Shown here piece by piece: positions 63,902 through 64,000 of a stretch of 64,000 bases of DNA; position 1 is the first letter of the stretch, and each line of letters begins with the position of its first letter. This stretch comes from Dysgonamonadaceae bacterium (GTDB lineage Bacteria; Bacteroidota; Bacteroidia; Bacteroidales; Azobacteroidaceae). Made by a program: the position numbers and the translations under genes. The DNA lies in NCBI GenBank assembly GCA_031260045.1, contig JAIRKO010000049.1, positions 1-64,000 on the forward strand, in the 5' to 3' direction. Below the pieces are notes generated by a model that worked only from the letters and a program-made list of their open reading frames with translations, was not told where the DNA came from and did no database searches.

Positions 63902-64000
63902 ATGAAACGTAAAATATTTTTTTCAGTATGCTTTTTAGCAATGTTCGCAATCGTATGGAACGGTTGCAAAGAAGACGGCGATACTACGCGCCCTGTAATC
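63902..64000 (+). CDS. lipoprotein, cut by the window end (DUF4625-like)
   Basis: 33 codons are visible: MKRKIFFSVCFLAMFAIVWN then GCKEDGDTTRPVI. The lipobox W-N-G-C puts the lipidated Cys at residue 22. The acidic stretch followed by TRPVI is the usual start of DUF4625-type Ig-like lipoproteins, often encoded after TonB receptors. It starts 78 bp after the receptor stop. The family call is tentative because only the start is seen. Confidence 0.6.
   Translation, partial: MKRKIFFSVCFLAMFAIVWNGCKEDGDTTRPVI

Overview
The window reads as chromosomal DNA of a member of Bacteroidetes, most likely order Bacteroidales (genus not resolved). The evidence is several promoters of the Bacteroidetes type (TTTG, about 19-23 nt, TAnnTTTG), few Shine-Dalgarno sites, and a tmRNA whose tag ends GENTYALAA. 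There are also type IX secretion (T9SS) genes (porU, two porV copies, a porG-like gene), SusC/Oar-type TonB receptors, and the lineage-typical porG-uppS-bamA and exbB-exbD-tonB blocks. Most genes are housekeeping and moderately GC-rich. A few AT-rich patches (about 20.7-21.5, 29-31 and 48.3-52.8 kb) look acquired.

Layout. 0-1.9 kb: a decayed region with a possible small RNA, a remnant carrying a CdiA-CT-like nuclease domain, and ssrA. 2-4 kb: rseP and hisF, convergent. 4.5-10.4 kb: a secreted FISUMP/DUF1566-like protein, an Oar-like TonB receptor and an AGCS amino-acid symporter. 10.6-17.8 kb (minus strand): bamA, uppS, porG-like, a DUF6242 lipoprotein, ribD and a SUI1-family factor. 17.9-20.4 kb: engB and a WbpE/WbpD-like nucleotide-sugar pair. 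20.5-21.9 kb: an AAA-ATPase pseudogene split by a lipoprotein gene that has an in-frame TAG. 22-25.5 kb: tonB-exbD-exbB (minus) diverging from a CBS protein and nadK. 25.5-29 kb: SDR and clpC. 29.2-31 kb: an AT-rich repeat-barrel protein and a GNAT. 31-45.7 kb: proB, a trans-sulfuration enzyme, DUF2007, pepD, nadE, an acyltransferase, ddl, rluD, a PASTA protein, rpmH, a carboxynorspermidine synthase-like gene and an aminopeptidase P. 45.7-48.3 kb: a glycosyltransferase, an acyl-ACP thioesterase and ilvN. 48.3-52.8 kb: a restriction-modification operon. 52.8-59.5 kb: an FAH-family enzyme, porU and tandem porV. 59.6-64 kb: ispF, rpsP with a long tail, and a candidate metal/heme-uptake locus cut by the window end.

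The strongest candidate for something undescribed is the overlapping three-gene operon at 48.3-52.8 kb. It holds an SPPY DNA methyltransferase, a TdeIII-like restriction enzyme and, between them, a 681-residue membrane-anchored protein with a possible degenerate PIN-like domain. Second is an array of six near-perfect 23-bp palindromes centred exactly every 43 bp upstream of the carboxynorspermidine gene. A dispersed palindromic (REP/MITE-like) repeat occurs about ten times. It forms the 3' ends or stop codons of nadK, nadE, ribD and pepD, so it is reshaping protein C-termini.
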